Shown piece after piece: positions 53,771 to 63,845 of a DNA stretch of 64,000 nt (position 1 is the first letter of the stretch; each line of letters begins with the position of its first letter). The stretch is from Bacteroidales bacterium. Its GTDB lineage: Bacteria > Bacteroidota > Bacteroidia > Bacteroidales > Lentimicrobiaceae. Below the pieces are notes generated by a model. The model worked only from the letters and a program-made list of their open reading frames with translations, ran no database searches and was not told the DNA's origin. The position numbers were made by a program, and so were the translations under genes. Location: contig JADIZB010000001.1 in the NCBI GenBank assembly GCA_016705005.1, positions 62,001 through 126,000 on the forward strand, read 5' to 3'.

Positions 53771-54802
53771 CTATTGCTTTGCCGCCGCAGGCACTTCGCC
53801 GGTGAGCGACTTCAGGAAAGCTGTTATATCAGCGGCCTGTTCGGGAGTCAGTTCCTTATTCAGTTCGGCCCTGGCCATCAGGACAACCGTTTTATCAAGT
53901 TCCTTTACACTGCCATCGTGAAGATAAGGCCATGTTTCTGCAACATTCCGGAGGCTGGGGACCTTGAACATATATTTGTCAGCTTCATTTTTAGTCGCCT
54001 GCATTTTACCGGTGTCGTCCACCTTACTGCCTGTAAGTTCGAGGTGTGTGCCAAAGAGCGGGTATTTCTGAAACATATTCCCGCCCATCAAAGGACCCAT
54101 ATGGCAGGCATTGCAGCCTGTTCCCATGAAAGTCTCCAGCCCAGCCAGTTCCTGTCCGGTCAGGGCTTTGTTATCGCCCTGAAGGAACTTGTCGAACCTT
54201 GATGTCGTTAGCAAGGTACGTTCAAAAGCCGCGATGGCTTTACGCATACTCTCAAAATTCATGGGATCTTTGGCTTCGGGGAATGCTGCAGCGAACATTT
54301 TCTTATAATTATCATCCTTCGAAAGCCTTGCCATGACTTCCTTTTCACTGGGCATGTTCATTTCGACAGGATTCATCACTGGTCCTCCGGCCTGCTCTTC
54401 CACATCTTTCATACGGCCATCCCAAAACTGAAGAAAATGCAGTGCTGCATTCAGGGTGGTCGGAGAATTGCGCGTGCCGGGTTCTCCGTTATCACCCGGA
54501 CTTGTTGGTTTGTTATCAACCCCGAATGTTGCCAGGTTATGACAGGTGTTGCAGCTCTGGGTGTTGTTCATCGAGAGTCTGTTGTCGTAATACAATGCCT
54601 TCCCTAAGGCAACTTTTTCAGGAGTAACCGGATTGTCAGGGTTCAGGGCTTCGGCCGGTAAAGGCTGAAAAATGTTTTTTGCTACCCCCATAAGGCTATC
54701 GGCTTTTTTACCGAGCGTATCGTCCTGGGTGGCTTTCTTGTTCTGGCAAGCCAGCGCTGCAATGAGCAGGGCCATGGCTGAAAATAGAATAATCTTTCTC
54801 AT
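53771..54802 (-). CDS. Di-haem cytochrome c peroxidase, lipoprotein
   Basis: Reduces hydrogen peroxide to water using electrons from cytochrome c, in the periplasm. The 343-residue protein has a lipoprotein signal (LIAALAC, Cys19). Two c-type haem sites are present: SCNTCH (residues 83-88) and GCNACH (about 229-234). The order and the region GEPGTRNSPTTLNAAL match the CcpA/MauG family. The second haem His and nearby Met ligands cannot be placed by eye. The gene stands alone with a strong terminator. Confidence 0.93.
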   Translation of the reverse strand: MRKIILFSAMALLIAALACQNKKATQDDTLGKKADSLMGVAKNIFQPLPAEALNPDNPVTPEKVALGKALYYDNRLSMNNTQSCNTCHNLATFGVDNKPTSPGDNGEPGTRNSPTTLNAALHFLQFWDGRMKDVEEQAGGPVMNPVEMNMPSEKEVMARLSKDDNYKKMFAAAFPEAKDPMNFESMRKAIAAFERTLLTTSRFDKFLQGDNKALTGQELAGLETFMGTGCNACHMGPLMGGNMFQKYPLFGTHLELTGSKVDDTGKMQATKNEADKYMFKVPSLRNVAETWPYLHDGSVKELDKTVVLMARAELNKELTPEQAADITAFLKSLTGEVPAAAKQ

Positions 54803-55000
54803 TGAATGTTGGGATTTGGTGTATCGAAATTAATCAACTTTATGCAGTCAGGCAAGTATCCGGTAAAAATGTTTCAGACTATGAGCGCCTTCCGGAACAG
54901 GTGAATTATCTGGCATGAGTGAATGAAAAAAGCCGGATAGCAGTTAGCCTTTAAACATCTGACAAACATAAGAAACAGGGTAAGACGCACTGTTATCAGT

Positions 55001-57355
55001 CTAATTCATCACCACAAAACGACGGGCTTCACGTCTGTGGCCGATGGTCATCACAAGAAGGTAAACTCCCGGGTTCAGAGAATGACGGATGATGTTCTCT
55101 GATTTATTATCAAGCTTGTAAGACCCGGTTACCTGCCCGGTAATTGACATTATTTCCGCCATCTCAGGAAGCAGTTCCGGCCGGTTGCAGACAATATGAA
55201 TCAGGCTTTCTGAAGTATAAACACGCATTCCGGCCATCAGATTCTGCAGATCATCAAAGCCTGCGGTCCCCAGTTTATTGGTATTCAGATCATTCCAGGT
55301 ATTAATGGCTCTCTCATTAACTGTGACAGAAATATCCGGGAACCCGGTAACTTCCTCCGACACCGTCAATATGCATTTGGAAGCACTTATATATTCAACA
55401 TTTTGAATAAACATACCCCAGGGTGCATCGTTTAAAGTGAAATCACCGGCATTCAAAACAGGAGACCTGAAATAGTCGCCATATAGTTGAAGGCTGATTT
55501 TATTGTCCGTTCCCGAGAGAGTAATCCAGGGCTGAAGCAGCTCCCCGGCCATATCGGTATCCATCCAGCCAAGGCGGTTGAAAAGATAGTCTTCGAAATA
55601 ATCCACTTCATCCGCATAAGTATTGTTCTGCCAGTCATAATTCGGCCAGACATACTGACCAAGAATTGGCCATCGCTGGTAATTCCGGTCTTTGGCTTCG
55701 GCTGTGAGGACAAGAATTGAATCTATAACAGCATGAATTTTATTGTCGGCAAGCACATCCTGCCTCAGAGATACCCATCTTGTTTTAGCCAGGCTCCGGA
55801 AGTAAGGATCTTCCATCATTCTTTTCCACCAGAACATGATGCTCCATTCGTAGGAATGAACATCGGTGTACAACCAACCGGTGAAATCAATTCCAGGCCA
55901 CCAGTAATCCACATTACCGTAACCCAGGTTGAAGTCCCAGGCCGGGCCGGCAAAAAGTTTACCCCCATCACTGTCCTTTTCCTTATAGAAATAGGTGCTG
56001 TACCGGTACTTATCCACCTCCTTGGCTATTTCGCTGAGCAGCATAAAATCGACAAAAGAGGGGGCGTCAAAATATTTCAGGTATCCGGTTTCAGGATGTT
56101 GAAACCCGGTTGCAATCAATGCTGCTTCAGAAGTATTGACATAATCCCTGATGTAATCTTTCTGTTGTGGTACGATTTCTTCAGGTTCAGGGTAATAATA
56201 CTGAAAAGTGATGTCCATTGCATTGGGATACGACGGCACCTGATGCGAAAGCCAGCCGTCAGGCCCGTATTGAAAATCAGGATCAATCTTGTCAACCTTG
56301 AGAATATAACCTCCGGTCAGATCATCCCCCGAAATTTCATCAGGCTTCAGGGTGGCTATATCCACCCGGTTCACATCCTTCTTGATTTTCTCCATGAGCA
56401 CATAAACCCCTTTGTAGTCGTTGTTGACCACGACTTCACAAAAGATAGTCCGGGTGCAATAATCGCCCATTCTATGCCCCATTTCGAATGTAACCACATT
56501 CCGAAGCATCGATTTGTCCGTGTATGGAGCATAGAGCACCCAATCACTTTCTTCGGGCAGGCCCAACAGGGAAACATCGAGGTCATCTCCGGCCTCATCG
56601 CGGGTTTCAACGGCATAGGCTTTCTTGGGGAACATCTGGGTGGATTGCCCCCTCGTTTCTATCCCGATCAACCCGTCATACCCGTTAAAGGGATCGGTCA
56701 GGTTATTGAGCTCCCCCGGACCATTATCAATGATGCCCATATGACCCGAAATCTTGGGCTCATCGGGGATAGATACTCCGAATGTGTTGATTACCACAAT
56801 CGGAAGATTTGATTCGAGTTCAAGAGGGCCTGGCGTTTCACCGAGTATATCGTCAATAAACCAGTCGATACCGGAAGCGGTGCCCTCAAAATCCCAGAAA
56901 ATAACCATCCTGGTGAGTTCATTGTAGTCGAGCCCCGAAAAATCGTACACCAGGTCGGTCCACTGACCGGGTTCAGGTGTCAGCACAATCTCATGGGAAG
57001 AGGTATTGTTGTAATTTTCAAATTTCAGGGTGATATCTCCACCCGAGGGTGGTGCCAGCACCTTGAGGCGGTAGCGGGGATGAGAATCAAAATTGACAGG
57101 CGAAGAGAGGTCGGTAATCATATACTCATACATACCCGCATCGCTGACGACCCTGAAACAATGCGCCGACGGATTGACACTGCCGGGAGCCGGATTGTCC
57201 ACTACCTCCGAGATACCGGTTGAAACAAACCAGGAAGGTGTTATTCCATCCCAGTTTGAGATGGTGTCGTAGGTCTGGCCGTATGCTGCAGAGTTGCAGA
57301 TCATCAGCAGAACCGGCAAAAAATTGAATAATCCGGAGAATGTGTTCTTTTTCAC
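55001..57355 (-). CDS. CotH-kinase family secreted protein with T9SS tail
   Basis: A 784-residue exported protein. After the signal peptide (cut near AYGQ) comes a carbohydrate-binding-like beta domain (about residues 30-170), then a CotH protein-kinase-like domain with RGQSTQMFPKKAYAVE, YAPYTDKSMLRN, GVYVLMEKIK and the metal motif GPAWDFNLGYGN. CotH proteins phosphorylate secreted partner proteins. The C-terminus (about 705-784; LNPGVYLLVMTIG) is a T9SS-type sorting domain, so it is probably surface-exposed or released. A TAACTTTG -7 element lies 42 bp upstream. CotH genes are often found with VTC/DUF4956 genes, which here lie 47 kb away. Confidence 0.88.
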   Translation of the reverse strand: MKKNTFSGLFNFLPVLLMICNSAAYGQTYDTISNWDGITPSWFVSTGISEVVDNPAPGSVNPSAHCFRVVSDAGMYEYMITDLSSPVNFDSHPRYRLKVLAPPSGGDITLKFENYNNTSSHEIVLTPEPGQWTDLVYDFSGLDYNELTRMVIFWDFEGTASGIDWFIDDILGETPGPLELESNLPIVVINTFGVSIPDEPKISGHMGIIDNGPGELNNLTDPFNGYDGLIGIETRGQSTQMFPKKAYAVETRDEAGDDLDVSLLGLPEESDWVLYAPYTDKSMLRNVVTFEMGHRMGDYCTRTIFCEVVVNNDYKGVYVLMEKIKKDVNRVDIATLKPDEISGDDLTGGYILKVDKIDPDFQYGPDGWLSHQVPSYPNAMDITFQYYYPEPEEIVPQQKDYIRDYVNTSEAALIATGFQHPETGYLKYFDAPSFVDFMLLSEIAKEVDKYRYSTYFYKEKDSDGGKLFAGPAWDFNLGYGNVDYWWPGIDFTGWLYTDVHSYEWSIMFWWKRMMEDPYFRSLAKTRWVSLRQDVLADNKIHAVIDSILVLTAEAKDRNYQRWPILGQYVWPNYDWQNNTYADEVDYFEDYLFNRLGWMDTDMAGELLQPWITLSGTDNKISLQLYGDYFRSPVLNAGDFTLNDAPWGMFIQNVEYISASKCILTVSEEVTGFPDISVTVNERAINTWNDLNTNKLGTAGFDDLQNLMAGMRVYTSESLIHIVCNRPELLPEMAEIMSITGQVTGSYKLDNKSENIIRHSLNPGVYLLVMTIGHRREARRFVVMN

Positions 57356-57396
57356 TTTGTGAGAGGTAGGGTGGGTTCTTTGCCCGCATCAGGGTA

Positions 57397-57404
57397 CAAA
57401 GTTA
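57397..57404 (-). promoter_or_regulatory. Candidate -7 element (TAACTTTG) for the CotH gene
   Basis: Exact TAnnTTTG match on the minus strand, giving a leader of about 35 nt; no -33 element recognised. Confidence 0.45.
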
Positions 57405-57458
57405 GTTTATTTATCCGGGGAAAGTAACCCTGAAAACAGGGTAAAAATCGGGTGAGGC

Positions 57459-59378
57459 TTATTGCCTGATGAATTTCAACACCTTCGGTTCAGAAGCTGT
57501 TCTGAGCCTGATCAGATACCATCCTGCCGATAACCCGCTGACATCGATCCGGGCAACCGGTCCACTCATGGTGATGCCTGCCCTGATTTCCCTTCCGGTA
57601 TAGTCAGTCAACACAATGTCCTCCGGCTGAACATCGCCTGCCATAACCCTGATATAATCGCGTGAAGGGTTGGGATAGAGTCCGGCCAGTTCCGTTTTTC
57701 GAAAGAGCGTATCCACAGAAGGTCCTGAAATCAGCCATTGTTCCGGGTCGAACTTAACCGATTCAATCTCAAATTCGGGGTAAATCCTGAATTTCTGAGC
57801 ATTGAATTCAAGCTGAAACACAATGGTGGTGTCTTGTCCTGAACCGGAAAACAATACCGGCACCGGCATCTCAAAGAATGAAACAGAGGCATGCGACTGC
57901 GTTTGCCTGATCTCCACTTCATAATCGCCTGTACCTACCTGGTTGCATATGATATTGTACATGGGATACCCCTGGCCGTAGTACCAGTCATTGAAAAATT
58001 CCGTCAGTTCGATCCCTGAGGCTGCTTCAAGATGTTCCTTCAGGTCGGATGTCCCGGCAAATCCATATTTCAGCCGGGGATCTTCAAGGTAATTCCGACA
58101 TGCAGTAAAGAAGGCTTCATCCCCACAGATCCACCTGAGCATATGGAGCAACAGAGCTCCTTTGCTGTACGACAGCCTGCCGCTGAAGATCCTGCTGACA
58201 TTGGTGGTATCGTCCACATAAACGGAACCGTCCGGCTCAGAAGTTACATAGCTGATGTTCTGTGATTTCCAGAAAGGCCAGTAATAGCCGTCGAACAGGT
58301 GCTCATACGACATCCCGGCAAGGTAGGTGGCAAAACCTTCGTTCAGCCAGATATCCTTCCAGGAGTTGAGGGTGATCATATCGCCAAACCATTGGTGGGC
58401 GAGCTCATGTGCGATGATTTCAAAATCGAACCGGCCCATGAACGACATTGTCTGGTGTTCCATACCCCCTCCCCATCCGAACTGGGCATGTCCGTATTTT
58501 TCCTTCAGGAAGGGATATGGTGTAAACATTTCACTGAACAGTTCCATCACAGGCACCGTCTGCCGGGTTCGTGGCATGAGGTCGGCTTTGTCCTCCGGGT
58601 AAACATAATTCAGAATTTCGACGGGAATCCCTCCCGGATAAGCAATATCGGAATAGACTTCGTAATTTGTAACAGCAATGGCAATCAGGTAGGGCACGAT
58701 CGGATAGCGATGTTTCCAGTGGCAGGTGCGGATGCCGTCAATCACTTCATCGCTGACCAGAACACCATTGGAAGCCGTCCGGTAGAGTTCAGGCGAATGC
58801 ACAATGATGTCAACAGAATCGGCTTTGTCGGTCAGATCGTTTTTCCCGGGCCACCAGTCGCGGCAACCATAGGGTTCCGAAAGTGTCCACATAGCCGGGA
58901 TGCCATTGTGCTCTTCACGGCCCACCGACCCGAACCCGGCTCCTGACACGGGAATGCCCCGGTAAAAGACCTCGACCTCCTGCATAGAACCAATTTCCGG
59001 AGAACCAGGCAGTTGAAGCGACAGGCTATATTCACCCGATTGGATGAACGGTATCAGATTTCCCTGGCTTTTGACAGAGTCGACTGTCAGGTCAACAGAG
59101 AGTTCCATCTTCAAACCATCCGACAAGTCACCGGTAACTTCAAAAAGCGTGAATACCGATCCGGAAACATAATCTATGGCCGGATCAATGTGAAGGCTAA
59201 ACCGGAGGTAACTGACGTCATAACCGGAAAACTGAACATTCTCATGGGTTACAGGGTTTTTAAGAGAGGTATGCTTGTGGGAACAATAAGCAGTTCCGGA
59301 GCCCGGCTCCAGCTGGCCATAACAATAATCCGCTGCCAGGCAGAGAATTAAGACAAACAATACCGGTATCTTTTTCAT
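57459..59378 (-). CDS. M1-family metallopeptidase with T9SS tail
   Basis: A 639-residue secreted zinc aminopeptidase-like enzyme with signal peptide (cut near CYGQ). The zinc site HELAH is at residues 324-328, with the third ligand in WLNEGFATYL. The exopeptidase GxMEN position reads GGGMEH, a variant seen in other Bacteroidota members, so strict aminopeptidase specificity is uncertain. The C-terminus (LYPNPSRDYIRV... to LKFIRQ) is a type A T9SS sorting domain. It lies upstream of the CotH gene on the same strand with a 103-bp gap that contains a separate candidate promoter for CotH. Confidence 0.93.
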   Translation of the reverse strand: MKKIPVLFVLILCLAADYCYGQLEPGSGTAYCSHKHTSLKNPVTHENVQFSGYDVSYLRFSLHIDPAIDYVSGSVFTLFEVTGDLSDGLKMELSVDLTVDSVKSQGNLIPFIQSGEYSLSLQLPGSPEIGSMQEVEVFYRGIPVSGAGFGSVGREEHNGIPAMWTLSEPYGCRDWWPGKNDLTDKADSVDIIVHSPELYRTASNGVLVSDEVIDGIRTCHWKHRYPIVPYLIAIAVTNYEVYSDIAYPGGIPVEILNYVYPEDKADLMPRTRQTVPVMELFSEMFTPYPFLKEKYGHAQFGWGGGMEHQTMSFMGRFDFEIIAHELAHQWFGDMITLNSWKDIWLNEGFATYLAGMSYEHLFDGYYWPFWKSQNISYVTSEPDGSVYVDDTTNVSRIFSGRLSYSKGALLLHMLRWICGDEAFFTACRNYLEDPRLKYGFAGTSDLKEHLEAASGIELTEFFNDWYYGQGYPMYNIICNQVGTGDYEVEIRQTQSHASVSFFEMPVPVLFSGSGQDTTIVFQLEFNAQKFRIYPEFEIESVKFDPEQWLISGPSVDTLFRKTELAGLYPNPSRDYIRVMAGDVQPEDIVLTDYTGREIRAGITMSGPVARIDVSGLSAGWYLIRLRTASEPKVLKFIRQ

Positions 59379-59670
59379 TCGGAAGCAGGATGAGCATCGT
59401 TCAGAAGGATAAAATTAGTTATTTTTGATGATTACCGTGATAATTTTCATTTCATCCGGCAAAATCAGGGTTTAATGGATAAATGTGGCTATGGCAATCC
59501 TGAGCCGGCATTCTTCTGCAATCGGCATCTAATAAAATACAGATCAAAACACAGAAGATCTGTTTGTTGGATTGCATTATAAAAAATAAGAAAAGTTTAT
59601 TCCGGATGTAACCTTTCGGGTAAACCAACACCCTTTAATTATTCAACCGGGCTGACAAATATCCCAATAT

Positions 59671-60228
59671 TTGAAAATTAACCACAACACAGAAACAGTG
59701 CATCAGCATTCAACCGAGAATGACCTGATCAGTGGTTGCATCCGTAAAGATTACAAAGCCCAGAAACAGCTTTTCAATCTTTACAAAGATGCCATGTACA
59801 CTGTTGCCTTCAGGATGCTGAACGATAGTGAAGAAGCCAACGATGTGCTGCAGGAGGTTTTTATTCAGGTTTACAGGGATATTGACAAGTTCAGGCAGGA
59901 ATCAACCCTGGGGGCCTGGATCAAAACCATTGCCGTGAGATCCAGCCTCAGGAAAATCAGGGAAAGGAGCAGAACCGGATTTAACAGTTATGCCGACTTT
60001 GCTGACAATGAACCGGTAATCTGGCCTTCATGGATCAATTCAAACGATCTGGAGAAAGCCATCCTTTCGTTGCCCGATGGCTACCGGGTTGTTTTCCTGC
60101 TGGTAGAAGTTGAAGGATTCTCGCATAAAGAGGTCGCTGAAATGCTGGAAATGCCGGTAGGAACATCAAAAATAAGGCTTTTCAGGGCAAAACAGCAATT
60201 GAGAAAATTATTGAACGGTTACAATTAA
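59671..60228 (+). CDS. ECF-type RNA polymerase sigma factor
   Basis: A 185-residue sigma-70 family protein with region 2 (YTVAFRMLNDSEEANDVLQEVFIQVY) and region 4 (LPDGYRVVFLLVEVEGFSHKEVAEMLEMPVGTSKIRLFRAKQQL). No ATG suits: the start is TTG at 59671 or GTG at 59698. The sequence just before the TTG (AATATTTG) is near a -7 promoter consensus, which favours the GTG. The next gene starts one base after the stop and has an inner-membrane helix, as expected for a sigma/anti-sigma pair. Confidence 0.9.
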   Translation: MKINHNTETVHQHSTENDLISGCIRKDYKAQKQLFNLYKDAMYTVAFRMLNDSEEANDVLQEVFIQVYRDIDKFRQESTLGAWIKTIAVRSSLRKIRERSRTGFNSYADFADNEPVIWPSWINSNDLEKAILSLPDGYRVVFLLVEVEGFSHKEVAEMLEMPVGTSKIRLFRAKQQLRKLLNGYN

Positions 60229-60229
60229 G

Positions 60230-61540
60230 ATGACTGAATTAAACGAAGAAGGTTTGCGCAATGCCATCCATAACCTGCCTCAACACAAGGCCGGAAACTA
60301 TGTATGGGAGGAGATCAGGTGGCAGCTTGAGAAGCCCCTGGTTGCCGAACTTCCTGTTCATACAGCACCAGCCGGGGCATGGAATGGGATTGCTGCCGCT
60401 GCCTCAGTTTCACGGCTTTCAACTTCAGCCAGACTTACCCTGGCAACCGGTTTTATCCTGCTGATGGCCTCCCTGTTTTTTATCCCCTTCGGAAACAATG
60501 AAAATCCTGTAAACAAAAGAAATCTTCCCCGGCAAAAAGGAGGTAATCAGGCGATCATTCAGGAACCGGTGACTGTATCTCCCGTTTCTGCAGACGCAAA
60601 GGACGCATCAACCCTTATTACAGAAGATGAAAGTAATTCCGGCAATGAAAAACCGGATAAAAGCTCCGGCTTCAGCGAAAGCCCTGACAATCTCCCCTCA
60701 ACCCCGAATTCCATATTGACGGAAAACAGAACAATGATAATATCTGAAATGCTTCCGAAAAGTTCGGGAAATTTCGAAAATCCGGTTTCTGACATTACAG
60801 GCTCCATCAGGGCAAGGAATGATAACCCTTACGAATGCAGTTCTTTTTACAGGATACCCCCGTCTTTTTTCCTGAAAGCCGATTACGAACCTGAATACTT
60901 CAGCAATAAAATGCTCACACCTCCCGGGCAGAACTTCAGCCTCAGCGCAGGCTACCAGTTCAAACGCCTCCGGGTGGCCCTCGGAGCCGGTTATAACCAC
61001 ATCAACGGGAACACACAACTTGATTACAGTTACCGCAGGAATGAACTGATCTATTCCTACGATTATGTCGATTCGGTTTACGTTGATCCGGTTTCGCATG
61101 AAACATACTACTTTACAGTGAAAGTTGATGTTTACGATTCAATCGACCATACCTCAACCCAGAAGATTGTCGACAGGTATTCCTATCTGCAGTTTCCGCT
61201 GACCCTCAGTTACCAGGTGGCTGAGTTCCGGAAGTTCTCACTGCATCTTCAGGGTTTCAGTGTCTACCATTTCTTCAGGGAAAATTTCAGGAAATACGAT
61301 GCCTTCTATGAAGCTTCTTCAAGGCTGGTTTCTTCCAGTATCGACGGGCAGCGCCTCACCTCTGATTACTGGACAGCCGGTGCCGGGCTGATGCTGGAAT
61401 ACAGGGTTGGTGAGCGTTTGGGCATCGATATCGCCCCACGGATTAAGTACAATTTCATGGAAGTATCGGGCAGTTCAGAGAAAAAAACCGGCAGTTTCGG
61501 GTTGAGTTTCGGACTTTACTACAAATTAATTCCGGATTGA
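60230..61540 (+). CDS. Membrane-anchored protein with outer-membrane-barrel-like C-terminus, probable anti-sigma partner
   Basis: A 436-residue protein encoded one base after the sigma factor stop, so translationally coupled. Residues 1-65 are cytosolic and helical, fitting an anti-sigma domain by position only. One membrane helix (TLATGFILLMASLFFIPF, about residues 68-90) follows, then a low-complexity Ser/Glu/Asn-rich linker (about 95-210). The last 200 residues look like an outer-membrane beta-barrel of the OMP_b-brl type (FSLSAGYQFKRLRVALGAGY, LQFPLTLSYQV, final GLSFGLYYKL). An inner-membrane anchor joined to a barrel-like domain is odd and suggests a bridge between membranes or a periplasmic beta-sandwich. 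Function unproven. Confidence 0.7.
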   Translation: MTELNEEGLRNAIHNLPQHKAGNYVWEEIRWQLEKPLVAELPVHTAPAGAWNGIAAAASVSRLSTSARLTLATGFILLMASLFFIPFGNNENPVNKRNLPRQKGGNQAIIQEPVTVSPVSADAKDASTLITEDESNSGNEKPDKSSGFSESPDNLPSTPNSILTENRTMIISEMLPKSSGNFENPVSDITGSIRARNDNPYECSSFYRIPPSFFLKADYEPEYFSNKMLTPPGQNFSLSAGYQFKRLRVALGAGYNHINGNTQLDYSYRRNELIYSYDYVDSVYVDPVSHETYYFTVKVDVYDSIDHTSTQKIVDRYSYLQFPLTLSYQVAEFRKFSLHLQGFSVYHFFRENFRKYDAFYEASSRLVSSSIDGQRLTSDYWTAGAGLMLEYRVGERLGIDIAPRIKYNFMEVSGSSEKKTGSFGLSFGLYYKLIPD

Positions 61541-61614
61541 TGAAACCAAACACCATCACACTGTCCCTTTAATAGCAACACATCAAAATTACCCAACATT
61601 AAATCCCAACCACT

Positions 61615-63747
61615 ATGAAAAGAATTCTACTCACACTTGCAGGGTTCTTCGGATTCTGCGTTTTAGCTTTTTCCCAGGCTCCCGGCGTAGCAATCAGCCC
61701 TACTTTTCTTAACAGCCGGCTTCTGCCGGGGAATGACACTACCGTCACTACCAATATCTATAACAATACAGGAGATAACCTGACTTTCAGTTTCCCTGAA
61801 TTTTCAGCCATGCGGGGATCAGGCGGACCCGATGGTTACGGCTACCGCTGGATCGACAGCGATGAGGAAAACGTTCCCTATCAGTGGACTGAGATATCCT
61901 TAACCGGAACTGAAGTGACCGGGCTGTCCGACGACAACAGGGTCGGCCCCTTCAACATCGGTTTTGATTTTCCTTATTACAACCATTTCCGCAGTCAGTT
62001 CTGGATCAACTCCAACGGTGTCATTCAGTTCAGTGATCAGAACATCAATTTCGTGAATTTGCAGATTCCTACCAATAACGGAGCCCAGACAAATTTCATT
62101 GCTGCCCTGTGGCGCGACCTGAACTTCCAGAACAATGATAGCAAGGCCTACTACCAGCAATTCAGCGACAGGCTTGTGATCCAGTTTGAGAAAGCATACC
62201 GCTACGGCTTTGCCGGATGGGCAACCTTCCAGGTGGCGCTGAAAGCCGACGGAACCATTCTCCTGAGCTATAAGGAACTTTCTGACGGATTTAACCCCGA
62301 TACCCATACCATTGGAATCCAGTCGTCAGAAGCGGGGGTAGGCCTCCAGGTTTCCTATAACCAGCCCTATCTTCACAGCGAGCTTACGGTTCAGATTTAT
62401 GCTGCCAACGAACCGGGGAATTTTGTAGTAAACATTGATCCGGCAGCCGGGGTCGTTCCTGCCTACAGCAGTGCTACAGTTACGCTTACCTACAGCGCCG
62501 TCGGCTATGAACCGGGCAATTACCAGCAAACGGTATTGTGCACAACCAACAGTGGCGATTATGACTCATTGTCGGTTTACAATCTGATGATGGTTTCGGC
62601 GCAACCCAAATTTTACGGAACCGTTACCGATGCCGAGACCGGAACTGCCCTTGAAGGTGTTACCGTAACAGCAGGAGGATACACCACAATAACCGGCCCG
62701 CTTGGACATTACGACATGATCGTAGTCCCGGGCACCTATGACCTGCAGTTTGCCATGGCCGGATACGATACCGCTGTGAGGGCGAATCTCAGCATCACGC
62801 TCGACCAGACCATCGAGATTTCACAGGCCCTGGTACCTGACAATGACTTTATCCTCGGAGGCACCGTTTTCGCCGGCATCTACCAGCTTGATAAGGGTTA
62901 TGTGAATGCTTTTAAAACTATTGAAGGACAGGTGGTTGATATTTTTGCCGACCTGATTGACACACTCGGTTATTACAATTTCCCTTCACTGATGCTGGGC
63001 GATTACCTGGTGAAAGCTGAACCATCGTTCGGATCGGTGTATGAAGGCGACTATCTGCCAACTTATTACGGAGATGTGGTTCACTGGGCCGATGCCGTAA
63101 CCATCAACCTGACCCAGAATCTCTTCAACGCCGACATCAACCTCGTTGCAGCCTCGCTCAACAATTCGAACGGACCCGGAAAAATCTCAGGCTATATTTA
63201 CCAGGCCGGAGAAACCAAATCAGGGAGTTCCGCCGTACCTGCAGCCGATATTCCTGTTTTCATCAAACAGGGCAACGATCACGCCATGGCCACTTCCAAC
63301 AGCGACGGATACTTTGAATTTGAAAAACTGGAATACGGCACCTACACCATGTTCGCCGAACTGTTCGGAAAGAATTCCGAATTCAGGAACATCACCATCA
63401 ACCAAACCAATGAGGTTTCCGAAACCAATAACCTGTTCATCTATGCCACCGACATCCTATACGGAACCGGCGACAATCTGCCTGCAGGCGTACAGTCGGT
63501 CAGCCTCCCCTATCCGAATCCATCAACCAGCCAGACCAGCCTGGTGATCAACCTGCTGCAACCCAAAAACCTGAAGCTTGAGCTGTTCAACGGCTCGGGC
63601 CAGTCGGTCAGCATCAGTAACAGGAGCCTGGGCACAGGGGTCAATGAAGTGATCGTTCCCGTTTCAAACCTGAAGAGCGGTATTTACTGGCTTCAGATCT
63701 CTGATGAAACCGGAGCCGGCATTTCACGGAAACTGATCAGAAAATAA
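61615..63747 (+). CDS. T9SS secreted protein with carboxypeptidase-like regulatory domains
   Basis: A 710-residue protein with signal peptide (cut near AFSQ). An N-terminal beta domain (about residues 25-300) has SQFWINSNGVIQFSDQN and FIAALWRDLNFQ, a pattern seen in extracellular proteins of this phylum. CarboxypepD_reg-like beta-sandwich domains follow (FYGTVTDAETGTALEGVTV; GGTVFAGIYQLDKGYVNAF; ISGYIYQAGETKSGSS). The end (LPYPNPSTSQTSLVIN... to SRKLIRK) is a T9SS sorting domain. It lies 75 bp after the sigma/anti-sigma pair and may be their target. A terminator follows. Confidence 0.85.
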   Translation: MKRILLTLAGFFGFCVLAFSQAPGVAISPTFLNSRLLPGNDTTVTTNIYNNTGDNLTFSFPEFSAMRGSGGPDGYGYRWIDSDEENVPYQWTEISLTGTEVTGLSDDNRVGPFNIGFDFPYYNHFRSQFWINSNGVIQFSDQNINFVNLQIPTNNGAQTNFIAALWRDLNFQNNDSKAYYQQFSDRLVIQFEKAYRYGFAGWATFQVALKADGTILLSYKELSDGFNPDTHTIGIQSSEAGVGLQVSYNQPYLHSELTVQIYAANEPGNFVVNIDPAAGVVPAYSSATVTLTYSAVGYEPGNYQQTVLCTTNSGDYDSLSVYNLMMVSAQPKFYGTVTDAETGTALEGVTVTAGGYTTITGPLGHYDMIVVPGTYDLQFAMAGYDTAVRANLSITLDQTIEISQALVPDNDFILGGTVFAGIYQLDKGYVNAFKTIEGQVVDIFADLIDTLGYYNFPSLMLGDYLVKAEPSFGSVYEGDYLPTYYGDVVHWADAVTINLTQNLFNADINLVAASLNNSNGPGKISGYIYQAGETKSGSSAVPAADIPVFIKQGNDHAMATSNSDGYFEFEKLEYGTYTMFAELFGKNSEFRNITINQTNEVSETNNLFIYATDILYGTGDNLPAGVQSVSLPYPNPSTSQTSLVINLLQPKNLKLELFNGSGQSVSISNRSLGTGVNEVIVPVSNLKSGIYWLQISDETGAGISRKLIRK

Positions 63748-63810
63748 GACTCAACAACACTCAATTTAACTAACAAAAACGGAGTAAGTTCTCATAATGA
63801 CCCGTTTCAG

Positions 63811-63845
63811 GAAGCTGCTTCAACCGAAGCAGCTTCTTTACTTTA
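63811..63845 (+). terminator. Rho-independent terminator
   Basis: GAAGCTGCTTC, loop AACC, GAAGCAGCTTC: a perfect 11-bp stem (63811-63836) followed by TTTACTTTA. It lies 64 bp after the last gene. The remaining 155 bp to the window end show no feature. Confidence 0.9.

Noticed and set aside
55733..56812. 359-codon frame opposite the CotH gene
   Set aside because: Antisense shadow of a gene with clear domain motifs; no family signature of its own.
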